Assembly (NCBI GenBank): GCA_963739625.1 | Contig: CAVUAU010000015.1 | Location: forward strand, 62,001 to 126,000 | Direction: 5' to 3' | From: Salinimicrobium sp963739625 | GTDB taxonomy: Bacteria; Bacteroidota; Bacteroidia; Flavobacteriales; Flavobacteriaceae | Length of the DNA stretch: 64,000 bases | Shown: in pieces, positions 24,500-32,569 of the stretch | Numbering within the stretch: the stretch's first letter is position 1 | Layout of the letters: each line of letters begins with the position of its first letter | The notes under the pieces: generated by a model | What the model was told of the DNA's origin: nothing | What the model saw: the letters and a program-made list of their open reading frames with translations, nothing else | Database searches by the model: none | Made by a program: the position numbers and the translations under genes

Positions 24500-25954
24500 T
24501 TGGCCCTCCTTCAAAAACTGTTTAAACAAACCTTTATTTATGGATTAGCCACGGTGGTGCCAAGGATGATGTCATTCTTGCTGTTGCCGCTGTATTCTGC
24601 TTATCTGCCTACCGAAGGTTTTGGAGAAGTGACCATTGTCTTTGCCTGGATGGCCGTTTTCAACGTGCTGTTGGCCTACGGGATGGAGACTTCCTTTTTT
24701 CGCTTTTTTCATCAGGAACAGTTTCGAAGAGATGTTACAGCCACCGCTGCTTTATCGCTTCTAGGTTCTACGGCCCTCTTTTTAGTTGTTGGGCTCCTGT
24801 TGAAGGATTATATCGCTGAAGCTACTGCGATAGCCTCTCATTATATCACTTTCGTTATTTTGATTCTGGCGCTTGATGCCCTCGCAACCATACCCTTTGC
24901 GTGGCTTCGCGCCAAAGAACGTCCCACGGTTTTTGCGCTAATAAAAATAGGCAACGTTGCGGTCAACCTTGGTTTGAATATCTTCTTCATAGTCTTTCTT
25001 CCGGAACTGGCATCCAAAAATGCCTTTTTTGAAGCCCTTTATATTCCCGATTTTGTCATCGCCTACATCTTTATTGCCAATCTAATCGCCAGCGGGTTGA
25101 CGTTGCTCGTTATGCTGCCGTTCTACCTTAAGCTGAAGTACAGTTTTAGCAAAGACCTTTGGCAAAAGATGCTGAGTTACGGGGCCCCAATCCTGATTGC
25201 GGGTATTGGTTTTGTGATCAATGAAGTCTTTGATAAGATCCTGCTGGGACGATTGCTGCCACAGGACATCGCAAAGTCCGAAGTTGGAGCGTACGCAGCC
25301 TGTTATCGGCTTGCGCTGTTCATGACCCTGTTTGCAACGGCCTTTAGAATGGGAATAGAACCCTTTTTCTTCAGCCATGCCAAAGAGAAAAACTCGACCG
25401 AGACCTACGCCATGATCACCAAGTATTTTGTCATTTTTGGAGCCGCTATTTTGATCTGCGTTACGGTGTTTTCAGATCTGCTGAAACAGCTGCTCATAAG
25501 GGACAGTGCGTATTGGGAAGCAATGGTAGTGGTGCCTATGATCCTTATAGCCAATTTATTTTTGGGTATTTATCACAATCTTTCTGTTTGGTACAAGGTG
25601 AGCGACCGCACCAGGTACGCGGCTTATATTTCTATTTTTGGAGCTGCAGTAACGCTCATCCTTAACTTTTGGCTGATTCCTTACTACAGCTACGTGGGCT
25701 CGGCCATAGCGACCATGGCAGCTTACGGCAGTATGATGCTGCTGTCTTTCTACTTCGGAAGAAAATATTATCCGGTGCCTTACGATCTCAAGAGAATTGG
25801 TGGTTACCTGCTGCTATCCATCGGTTTTTCGGTAATCTACTTCTATGTTTTTAGAAATAATTATTACCTCGGGAGTATATTAATTCTTATCTTTTTTGCC
25901 CTTATTTATTACGCTGAAAAAGATCAGTTAAAACGACTTCTGAAGCAGGGCTAA
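24500..25954 (+). CDS. Oligosaccharide flippase family protein, copy B
   Basis: A 484-residue MOP-superfamily flippase with a protein sequence identical to copy A and a few silent base changes in the second half. The start codon is again TTG. It is followed 23 nt later by the frameshifted dut copy. Confidence 0.88.
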   Translation: MALLQKLFKQTFIYGLATVVPRMMSFLLLPLYSAYLPTEGFGEVTIVFAWMAVFNVLLAYGMETSFFRFFHQEQFRRDVTATAALSLLGSTALFLVVGLLLKDYIAEATAIASHYITFVILILALDALATIPFAWLRAKERPTVFALIKIGNVAVNLGLNIFFIVFLPELASKNAFFEALYIPDFVIAYIFIANLIASGLTLLVMLPFYLKLKYSFSKDLWQKMLSYGAPILIAGIGFVINEVFDKILLGRLLPQDIAKSEVGAYAACYRLALFMTLFATAFRMGIEPFFFSHAKEKNSTETYAMITKYFVIFGAAILICVTVFSDLLKQLLIRDSAYWEAMVVVPMILIANLFLGIYHNLSVWYKVSDRTRYAAYISIFGAAVTLILNFWLIPYYSYVGSAIATMAAYGSMMLLSFYFGRKYYPVPYDLKRIGGYLLLSIGFSVIYFYVFRNNYYLGSILILIFFALIYYAEKDQLKRLLKQG

Positions 25955-25977
25955 AAACCACTTTTTCGGAAGCTAAA

Positions 25978-26420
25978 ATGAAGAAAATGAACGTAAAAAT
26001 AATCAACAAATCCCAACACGGCTTGCCGGCTTATGAAACGGGTTCTTCGGCAGGAATGGACCTGCGAGCTAATATGGATGAAGCCGTTGCGTTAAAACCT
26101 TTGGAAAGGGCCATCATCAAGACCGGCCTGTTTATAGAATTCCGGTAGGTTATGAAGCACAGGTGCGGCCAAGGAGCGGCCTGGCAGCCAAAAAGGGCAT
26201 TACCGTGCTCAATTCTCCCGGCACCATTGACGCCGACTATCGCGGCGAGATAGGAGTGATCCTGGTCAACCTTTCCAACGAAGAATTTATTATTGAGAAC
26301 GGAGAAAGGGTGGCACAACTGGTGATCTCCCGGCACGAACATATCACCTGGAAAGAAGTCGAAGTGCTTGAAGAAACCCAACGTGGGGCAGGCGGCTTTG
26401 GCAGCACGGGAACGAAATAG
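25978..26420 (+). pseudogene. dut: dUTP diphosphatase, copy B, frameshifted by a one-base deletion
   Basis: The gene starts like copy A but one G is missing near 26137-26139 (copy A ATAGAGATTCC, copy B ATAGAATTCC), so the frame ends at a TAG at 26146-26148 after 56 codons. The downstream part is open in the other frame and encodes the same residues as copy A, despite 13 synonymous changes in one 130-nt stretch. The product without motifs 2-5 would be inactive. The preserved downstream protein sequence means the break is very recent or is a sequencing error. Confidence 0.88.
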
Positions 26421-26423
26421 TTT

Positions 26424-26448
26424 TCAGTGCTCAGTAATCAGTGATCAG
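26424..26448 (+). repeat. Degenerate heptad array downstream of dut (copy B)
   Basis: TCAGTGC, TCAGTAA, TCAGTGA, TCAG: same period and place as in copy A, with single changes in two of the units. Confidence 0.75.
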
Positions 26449-26483
26449 AAAACAGTTTAAGAAATTCATCCTTTGAGGGGGAA

Positions 26484-26525
26484 GATCTTAGATCTCACGT
26501 CTCAAATCTCAAATCTAATATCTAA
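26484..26525 (+). repeat. Seven-base-period array upstream of the nucleotidyltransferase (copy B)
   Basis: Six nATCTnA heptads identical to copy A, ending 4 nt before the ATG at 26530, although the adjoining genes differ between copies at many silent sites. Confidence 0.85.
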
Positions 26526-26529
26526 TAAA

Positions 26530-27540
26530 ATGAAAATTATAGTACCCATGGCGGGCCGCGGTTCAAGGCTTCGTCCACATACGCTTACAGTTCCAAAACC
26601 TTTGATTCCTATTGCGGGAAAACCTATCGTCCACCGTTTGGTAGAAGATATCGCTAAAGTCCTGGATGAGAAGATCGATGAGATCGCGTTCATCATTGGT
26701 GAAGATTTTGGTGAAAAAGTAGAATCTGATCTAAAAGAAATTGCAGGTACTCTTGGTGCAAAAGGCACCATTTACTACCAGGATAAACCTCTTGGAACCG
26801 GGCACGCGATCATGTGCGCCAAAGATTCTCTCGAGGGCCCTGCGGTAATCGCTTATGCTGATACACTTTTTAAAGCCGATTTTACGTTAGATAAAGAAGC
26901 AGACGGGGTGATATGGGTAAAACAGGTTGAAAATCCTTCTGCTTACGGCGTAGTGCAACTTAACGAGCAGCGACAGATCGTCGACCTGGTCGAGAAGCCC
27001 GAAGAATTCGTTTCTGACCTCGCAGTTATAGGAATTTACTATTTTAAAGATGTGGCAGTTCTTAAGAACGAGTTGCAGGAGGTACTCGATAAGAATATTA
27101 TTAGAGGCGGCGAATACCAGATCAATGACGGGATCGAAGCCATGAAACGCAAAGGAAAGATCTTTGTTCCCGGGAAAGTTGATGAATGGATGGACTGCGG
27201 GAATAAAAAAGTGACTGTGGAAACCAACACAAGAATGTTGAACTTCCTTCAGCAGGACGGGGAGCAGCTGATCGCTTCAAATGTGGAACAAGAAAATTCA
27301 GAAATCATTGAACCATGTTTTATTGGAGAAAATGTGGTGCTTAAAAATGCCAAAATAGGACCAAACGTATCTATCGGTAATGGTTGTAAGATCACAGATT
27401 CCACTATCAGTGATAGCCTTATCCAGACTTTTGCGGAAGTTAAGAACGCGAATCTAAAGAATGCGATGATAGGGAACTTCGCCAGGTTTGATGGCGATTT
27501 TACCGAGATCAGCATCGGGGACTATTCGGTGTTGGAATAA
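26530..27540 (+). CDS. Sugar nucleotidyltransferase, complete copy B
   Basis: A 336-residue enzyme of the glucose-1-phosphate thymidylyl/uridylyl/mannose-1-phosphate guanylyl type. The nucleotidyltransferase domain (MAGRGSRLRPHT, then VPKPLIPIAGKP with the catalytic Lys) fills the first 240 residues. A left-handed beta-helix with hexapeptide-like turns (IGENVVLKNAKIGPNVSIGN) forms the C-terminus. The nucleotide used cannot be decided by eye. It sits between a flippase/dut pair and a TPR protein and should feed surface glycan synthesis. This is the only complete copy. Confidence 0.88.
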   Translation: MKIIVPMAGRGSRLRPHTLTVPKPLIPIAGKPIVHRLVEDIAKVLDEKIDEIAFIIGEDFGEKVESDLKEIAGTLGAKGTIYYQDKPLGTGHAIMCAKDSLEGPAVIAYADTLFKADFTLDKEADGVIWVKQVENPSAYGVVQLNEQRQIVDLVEKPEEFVSDLAVIGIYYFKDVAVLKNELQEVLDKNIIRGGEYQINDGIEAMKRKGKIFVPGKVDEWMDCGNKKVTVETNTRMLNFLQQDGEQLIASNVEQENSEIIEPCFIGENVVLKNAKIGPNVSIGNGCKITDSTISDSLIQTFAEVKNANLKNAMIGNFARFDGDFTEISIGDYSVLE

Positions 27541-27541
27541 A

Positions 27542-27555
27542 AGAGCAGAGAGCAA
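27542..27555 (+). repeat. Two heptads upstream of the TPR gene
   Basis: AGAGCAG followed by AGAGCAA, ending 4 nt before the ATG at 27560. With only two units this could be chance, but the placement matches the longer arrays before atpG and the nucleotidyltransferase. Confidence 0.45.
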
Positions 27556-27559
27556 GGCC

Positions 27560-28933
27560 ATGAAAAAGCAGATCAAAATATCGTTTCTATCGCTGGCTTT
27601 GCTCTCTGCTGTTGCCTTTTCTCAGGAAAAACAGAAGCCGGTCGCCGAAATGCAGGCCGAAGAACTTGGCCAGAATACAGATGCTTTCCAGGAACACTTT
27701 TTTGAGGCCTTAAAGCAGAAGGCCATCGAGAATTATGAAAGGGCCATAGACGAACTGGTACAGTGCCTGTCCATTGAGGCTCTGCCTGTGGTTTATCTGG
27801 AGCTGGGGAAAAACCATAATGCGCTTAGTAATTATTCAGAGGCTGCTGCTTATCTGGAAAAAGGAAGAAAACTTGCACCAAATCAAAAGACCCTGCTCGA
27901 GGAGCTCTACAACACTTACTTCCTAAGCGAAGATCATCAAAACGCCTTGCCGGTGGTGCAGGATCTTGTCAAACTGGATAATTCCTATTATGAAGATCTT
28001 GCCAATCTGCTCATGCTTAACGAGAAGTATGATGCAGCCCTATCCTTGCTGGACTCACTTGACAGGGAAAGAGGCAACAGCACCTACAGGGAGACCATTA
28101 GAAGGCAAATCTATGCAAGAACTAATAATGTAGATGCGCAGATAGATGACCTGCAAAAGAATATCAGTGAGAATCCGCAGCAGGAGCAGGATTATCTCAA
28201 CCTTATTTTTGTTTACAGCGAAAACGGAGAGGTTGATAAAGCTTTTGAAACTGCACAAAAACTGCTGAAGGTAAATCCCGATTCAGAGTTGGTGCACCTG
28301 GCCCTTTACAAGTTCTATATCACCGGGAACGAACCTGATAAAGCTGTGAACTCTATGCGCATCTTGCTTGGCAGCGACCAAATTGATGAAGTCACCAAAT
28401 ATCAGGCGCTAAACGATTTTTTACTGTTTGTAGCTGAAAATCCTGATCTTGAAGAGCAGCTGGTCGATTTGGTTAAGATTTTTTCAGAAAACGAGAACAA
28501 TACTCAGGTTTATAAACAACTGGGAGACTTTTTTCTCGAAAAGGGCAAAAAAGGCCCGGCTCTTGAGTACTACAATATAGCTTTGAACAATGAAAGTGGA
28601 GATTTCGGGTTATATAGAGAAGTGATAAAGATGCAGCTCGAAAGTGAAAACTATTCCGAAGTGGCGAAGCTAAGCGGGAAAGCGCTGGAAATCTTTCCGT
28701 CACAGCCATGGCTGTACCTTGCTAATGCGAAAGCCGAGATTGGCCTCGGCAATTTTAAAGAAGCCGAAGAAGCCCTGCTTACCGGGCAGGATTTTTTAAT
28801 AGATGATCCAGATATGGAAGCCGAATTTTACCGGCAATTTGCTTTGGCCTATGCAGGCCTGGGTGCCACACAAAAGGCAGCCGAATTTGAGAAAAGAGCA
28901 AAAGAATTAAAAACACAAAATGTTGATGAATAA
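27560..28933 (+). CDS. Secreted TPR-repeat protein
   Basis: A 457-residue protein with a signal peptide (ISFLSLALLSAVAFSQ) and repeated helical pairs of the TPR type through most of its length (for example ALPVVYLELGKNHNALSNYS, LANAKAEIGLGNFKEAEEAL). It probably acts as a periplasmic or outer-membrane scaffold. The ATG at 27560 was chosen because it directly precedes the signal peptide; the frame is open further upstream into the nucleotidyltransferase gene. Its 3' end overlaps the next lipoprotein gene, and a murein hydrolase activator follows, so an envelope assembly role is plausible. Confidence 0.82.
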   Translation: MKKQIKISFLSLALLSAVAFSQEKQKPVAEMQAEELGQNTDAFQEHFFEALKQKAIENYERAIDELVQCLSIEALPVVYLELGKNHNALSNYSEAAAYLEKGRKLAPNQKTLLEELYNTYFLSEDHQNALPVVQDLVKLDNSYYEDLANLLMLNEKYDAALSLLDSLDRERGNSTYRETIRRQIYARTNNVDAQIDDLQKNISENPQQEQDYLNLIFVYSENGEVDKAFETAQKLLKVNPDSELVHLALYKFYITGNEPDKAVNSMRILLGSDQIDEVTKYQALNDFLLFVAENPDLEEQLVDLVKIFSENENNTQVYKQLGDFFLEKGKKGPALEYYNIALNNESGDFGLYREVIKMQLESENYSEVAKLSGKALEIFPSQPWLYLANAKAEIGLGNFKEAEEALLTGQDFLIDDPDMEAEFYRQFALAYAGLGATQKAAEFEKRAKELKTQNVDE

Positions 28934-29705
28934 AAAATCCCAGATCTTCCTACTCCTGTTTTCTATTTTAACCCTCGCATCCTGTGGTCCCAAAAAGGCC
29001 AAAATGGGCGCTGTTCCTCCCGAAGATGCTGCTGTGGCCGCAGTGGTGCAGCAACATTATCAAAACGAAGCCGATTTTGAAACTCTGCAGGGAAAACTTG
29101 CGGTACAGTATCAGAATGAGGAAAGGAACCAGAGTGTGACGGTCACTTTCAGAATGAAAAAGGATGACACTATCTGGATGAGTGGACAATTGTTAGGTAT
29201 TCCCCTGGCGAAGGTATTGATCACCCCAAATTCGGTTCAGTTTTACGAAAAGATCACTAGAACCTACTTCGACGGGGATTTCAGGCTTTTAAGTGACGTA
29301 TTGGGTACTCCGCTGGACTTCCAGAAGGTGCAGAATTTACTGCTGGGACAAACTATCTATGACCTTAGGAAAGAACGATACCAATTGACAGAATCTGTAC
29401 GGGGATACCAGCTTAAACCCGTGGAGCAGGGATATTTGAACAAGCTTTTCCTGCTTGACGCGGGAAACTTCAAAGCGCTGGCCCAACAAATTGGGCAGGC
29501 GAATGAGAACAGGAGCGTGACCATCACCTATCCCGAGTATCAAAAGGTGGAAGGGCGAATATTTCCGGGCGCCATTGAGATCATGGCAAATGAAGGTGCA
29601 AATAATACACGCATAGACATGAATTTTAAATCGCTTGAATTTGACAAGCCGGTATCTTTTCCTTTTTCAATACCTTCGGGCTACGAAGAAATTTCGGTAG
29701 AATGA
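28920..29705 (+). CDS. LolA-like outer membrane lipoprotein (DUF4292-like)
   Basis: A lipoprotein of about 260 residues with a signal LLLFSILTLASCGPKK (lipid Cys at about residue 22). The mature part alternates beta strands as in the LolA/LolB half-barrel (VTVTFRMKKDDTIWMSGQLL, GVVTFYEK-like strands) and matches the DUF4292 family of Bacteroidota. Candidate starts are ATG at 28920 and ATG at 28926, both overlapping the end of the TPR gene. Its last 4 nt overlap the start of the EnvC-like gene. It may bind lipid or lipoprotein in the envelope. Confidence 0.8.
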   Translation: MLMNKKSQIFLLLFSILTLASCGPKKAKMGAVPPEDAAVAAVVQQHYQNEADFETLQGKLAVQYQNEERNQSVTVTFRMKKDDTIWMSGQLLGIPLAKVLITPNSVQFYEKITRTYFDGDFRLLSDVLGTPLDFQKVQNLLLGQTIYDLRKERYQLTESVRGYQLKPVEQGYLNKLFLLDAGNFKALAQQIGQANENRSVTITYPEYQKVEGRIFPGAIEIMANEGANNTRIDMNFKSLEFDKPVSFPFSIPSGYEEISVE

Positions 29706-30925
29706 GAAAAATGGCATTTTCAAGAGTTTTGTTAGTTGGCATAACCCTGTTTTTCAGTCTTCAGCTAACTGCACAGAGTGATAAGCGCGAAGAGCTGGAA
29801 CAACGAAGATTGGAGCTGCAACAGGAGATCAAAAGGATCAATTCATTGCGCAGTTCCAACCTGAAAAAAGAAAAGTCTATCCTTACCGAAGTGGAGGACC
29901 TGGACCAACAGATAAGGACCACCGAAAATCTTATTCGGGTGACTAATCAACAGGCGAACCTGCTCACCCGGGAAATAAATTCCAATCAGGACAAAATCGG
30001 GAACCTGCGAAAGGAACTGGAGAAGCTTAAGGAGGATTACGCGAAAATGATAAGGAAATCCTATAAGAGCAAATCCCAGCAAAGCCGCATCATGTTCCTG
30101 CTTTCTGCGGAAAGTTTTCTGCAGGCATACAAAAGGCTGCAGTACATGAAGCAATATGCCAACTATAGGCAGCAGCAGGGGGAGGAGATCAAAGACAAAA
30201 CCGTGCAGCTTCAGAAGTTAAATGAAGGCCTGGCCGAACAAAAAAAGGCCAAGGATAAATTGATCGTAGAGAACCGGAAGACGAGAGCTCAACTGGCCCA
30301 GAACAAGAAAGACCAGCAGGGGTTGATCGCCAGTATAAGGAAGAAGGAAAGCCAGTTTGCGGCACAGCTAAGAAAGAAGCAACAGGAGATCAACTCCATA
30401 GATAAGGCCATTGAAAAGATCATTGCCGATGCTATCGCTGCAAACAATAAAGGAACGGGATCTACTTCCCGTGAGGTTTTCGAATTGACGCCTGAGGCAA
30501 GGGAATTGGCTGCCAGTTTTGCCAGCAACAAAGGGAAACTCCCGTGGCCGGTAAAATCGGGAACGCTTTCAATGCACTTCGGGACACAACCGCATCCTGT
30601 GGTGAAGTCAATTACCATCAACAGTAACGGCGTGCGCATAGATACCGAAAAAGGTGGCAAAGCCAAAGCGATCTTTAGCGGAGTGGTAAGTGAGGTACAG
30701 GCCGTAAAAGGGGCAAATAAAGCCGTAATGGTGCGCCACGGGGATTATATTTCCATCTACAACAACCTGGAAAAGATCTTTGTTAGAAAAGGAGATGAAG
30801 TGTCAATAGGCCAGGAACTGGGCGAAATCGCAACCAGTCCCACTTCAGGAAAAACTACCTTACACTTCCTGTTGTACCAAAACTCGACAAAGCTCAACCC
30901 TGAGCAATGGATCTATAAGATGTAA
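29702..30925 (+). CDS. EnvC-type murein hydrolase activator (M23-like domain)
   Basis: A 407-residue periplasmic protein with a signal peptide (VLLVGITLFFSLQLTAQ), a long coiled coil (about residues 25-240, rich in E, K, Q and L) and a C-terminal LytM/M23 domain from about residue 290 (GTLSMHFGTQPHPV, MVRHGDYISIYNNL, SGKTTLHFLLYQ). The canonical zinc-ligand pattern HxxxD is not seen (HFGTQPH instead), so it is probably an inactive LytM protein that activates amidases at the division site, as EnvC does. It is translationally coupled to the preceding lipoprotein gene (ATGA overlap) and converges on the thioesterase gene. Confidence 0.88.
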   Translation: MRKMAFSRVLLVGITLFFSLQLTAQSDKREELEQRRLELQQEIKRINSLRSSNLKKEKSILTEVEDLDQQIRTTENLIRVTNQQANLLTREINSNQDKIGNLRKELEKLKEDYAKMIRKSYKSKSQQSRIMFLLSAESFLQAYKRLQYMKQYANYRQQQGEEIKDKTVQLQKLNEGLAEQKKAKDKLIVENRKTRAQLAQNKKDQQGLIASIRKKESQFAAQLRKKQQEINSIDKAIEKIIADAIAANNKGTGSTSREVFELTPEARELAASFASNKGKLPWPVKSGTLSMHFGTQPHPVVKSITINSNGVRIDTEKGGKAKAIFSGVVSEVQAVKGANKAVMVRHGDYISIYNNLEKIFVRKGDEVSIGQELGEIATSPTSGKTTLHFLLYQNSTKLNPEQWIYKM

Positions 30926-30928
30926 GCT

Positions 30929-31444
30929 CTAACTGTTCTCAAAAAGGGCTTTTAGCTCGGTCGCTTCCCCGGGTTTCATTTTCCCGGCCAGCACCAGGCT
31001 TAGCTGCTTTCTCCTCAAGGCAGCTGCAAAACGCTCTTTTTCGAGTTTTGTTTCCGGTTCCAGTTGCGGAATTTGCACAGGAGCTCCGGTTTCATCAACA
31101 GCCACAAAAGTGTAAATAGCTTCATTGGCCTTACTGCGGGTTCCGCTTTCACGATCTTCTGTCCAAACATCAATATAGATCTCCATTGACGTCTTAAAAG
31201 CACGGGAAACTGCGGCTTCTACAGTCACAACGCTTCCAAGGGGCACAGCTTTATTAAAAGCAACATGATTTACCGATGCCGTCACCACAATCCTGCGGCT
31301 GTGGCGCCTGGCGGCGATACTGGCTGCCCTGTCCATCCTGGCGAGCAGTTCTCCTCCAAAAAGGTTGTTTAAGGGATTGGTTTCACTCGGTAAAACGAGA
31401 TCGGTCATGATAGTCCTGGAATCGTTGGGAGTCCTTGTTAGCAT
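30929..31444 (-). CDS. Acyl-CoA thioesterase (hotdog fold)
   Basis: A 171-residue cytosolic thioesterase of the YciA/BACH-like group. NPLNNLFGGELLARMDRAAS contains the catalytic Asn/Asp region, and the second helix carries the RHSRRIVVTASVNHVAFNKA motif. It should hydrolyse acyl-CoA to the free acid; chain length cannot be predicted. It has its own promoter box and ends 3 nt from the convergent EnvC-like gene. Confidence 0.9.
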   Translation of the reverse strand: MLTRTPNDSRTIMTDLVLPSETNPLNNLFGGELLARMDRAASIAARRHSRRIVVTASVNHVAFNKAVPLGSVVTVEAAVSRAFKTSMEIYIDVWTEDRESGTRSKANEAIYTFVAVDETGAPVQIPQLEPETKLEKERFAAALRRKQLSLVLAGKMKPGEATELKALFENS

Positions 31445-31460
31445 AAATCAAAATTTTGCG

Positions 31461-31468
31461 CAAAGGTA
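31461..31468 (-). promoter_or_regulatory. -7 promoter box for the thioesterase
   Basis: On the minus strand the sequence is TACCTTTG, a full TAnnTTTG match, 17 nt upstream of the ATG at 31444. Confidence 0.6.
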
Positions 31469-31535
31469 AGTTGCTTTAACAGTTTTTAGCCGTTAATGCT
31501 ATACTAAAATATTATTCCGGAAAAAGTTCTATCGA

Positions 31536-32474
31536 TTATTTTAGCTCCTGTACAAGTAGCCAGGCTCCGGGATTGGAGTTCCTTTTTACGGCATTAAGTG
31601 CATTAATAGCCTCTCTACGGGTTTCATGGCTGCTGTACAGCACCTGGTGCAGTCCAAATTTGTTGGCTTCAATTTTTCGGGCTTTATATCCCTCGGCTTT
31701 TAGCTGTTCAACTTTAGCAACGGCGTTTTCTTCCAATCTAAAGGCTCCTGCAACCACGTGGTAGTTTCCGGTTTGCTTCGAGACTTTAAGCGTAATAGCA
31801 GGAAGTGGATTGTCAATAACAAAAGTTGCCTGCTGAATTTGGCTTTCCAGCTGTGATGCTGCTTTTTGTTGTTCAGCAAGATTGTGTTCGGTAACCTGGT
31901 TGCTGTAGAAGTTCATTCCGGCAGCACCGCTAAGGCCTAAAGCCAATATCCCCACAGCCGCATACTTCAGCCAGTTAGAAGAAGATCGTTTTTCAGGTGT
32001 AAAGGCAACCGCTGTTTTTTCTTCCAGGGCAATAGCCTGTTTCTTGTAGGTTTCGCGAAGCACTTCAGAAGTGGCAAAAGGAGCAAGTCCAAAAGCCGCT
32101 TTCATGTAATTAGTTTGCGCAGCAGGTTCAAATTGTAATTTATCTCCTTCGGTTAGCTTGAAAGTTCCGATTTTTTCGAAGTTCACCATTTGGTTTTCAT
32201 GGAGAACATTCTCAAGGTCCTTAACAAAAACATCCAGCTTTTCAAGTGCTTCCTGGTAAGAGAGCTTTTCTACCTCTACGATATGATTAGCCAACAGACC
32301 ATCATTTTTGGTCAGTTGACTGTTAAAGGATACCGTCTTTTTTGGAGGATAGAACTCACTGGTGGCCTGGTGAATGCGAGCCGAATGTTGTTGCGTAATG
32401 AAAGCTCCAAAACCCGGTAGGATCACGCATTCATACCGGTACAGGAGATCGTGTATGTAATTTGCTACTGCCAT
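31536..32474 (-). CDS. HU-like (CCDC81-type) and SPOR domain protein
   Basis: A 312-residue protein. The N-terminus (MAVANYIHDLLYRYECVILP) and the following region match the bacterial HU-like CCDC81 domains found in Bacteroidota; a membrane helix lies near residues 158-178 (LKYAAVGILALGLSGAAGMN) and a SPOR domain at the end (NYHVVAGAFRLEENAVAKVE). SPOR domains bind denuded peptidoglycan, so the protein likely sits at the division septum. I corrected the start to the ATG at 32474, just downstream of a promoter box; the frame is open to 32522. Confidence 0.85.
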   Translation of the reverse strand: MAVANYIHDLLYRYECVILPGFGAFITQQHSARIHQATSEFYPPKKTVSFNSQLTKNDGLLANHIVEVEKLSYQEALEKLDVFVKDLENVLHENQMVNFEKIGTFKLTEGDKLQFEPAAQTNYMKAAFGLAPFATSEVLRETYKKQAIALEEKTAVAFTPEKRSSSNWLKYAAVGILALGLSGAAGMNFYSNQVTEHNLAEQQKAASQLESQIQQATFVIDNPLPAITLKVSKQTGNYHVVAGAFRLEENAVAKVEQLKAEGYKARKIEANKFGLHQVLYSSHETRREAINALNAVKRNSNPGAWLLVQELK

Positions 32475-32479
32475 TGAAA

Positions 32480-32487
32480 CAAATGTA
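32480..32487 (-). promoter_or_regulatory. -7 promoter box for the HU/SPOR gene
   Basis: The minus strand reads TACATTTG, matching TAnnTTTG. It lies only 5 nt upstream of the ATG at 32474, which would give a leaderless or nearly leaderless mRNA, and excludes starts further upstream. Confidence 0.55.
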
Positions 32488-32569
32488 GAATAAATTTTTC
32501 TGTCAAAAAACAGGAGGAGCACATTTTATTAACAAAATTTTCTACTACTTTTCAGTCTTATTTCAAGCC

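Larger units (their letters stand above)
22903..27299 (+). repeat. Tandem duplication, copy B (atpG to complete nucleotidyltransferase)
   Basis: Second copy of the unit at 18501-22902, in direct orientation and immediately adjacent. It begins with a shortened heptad array (two ACTCATA-type units, one partial, instead of three) and continues past the duplicated end into the intact 3' part of the nucleotidyltransferase gene. Single-base changes in dut downstream of the frameshift are all synonymous (13 in about 130 nt at 26209-26338), showing that both versions were under selection. Confidence 0.92.
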
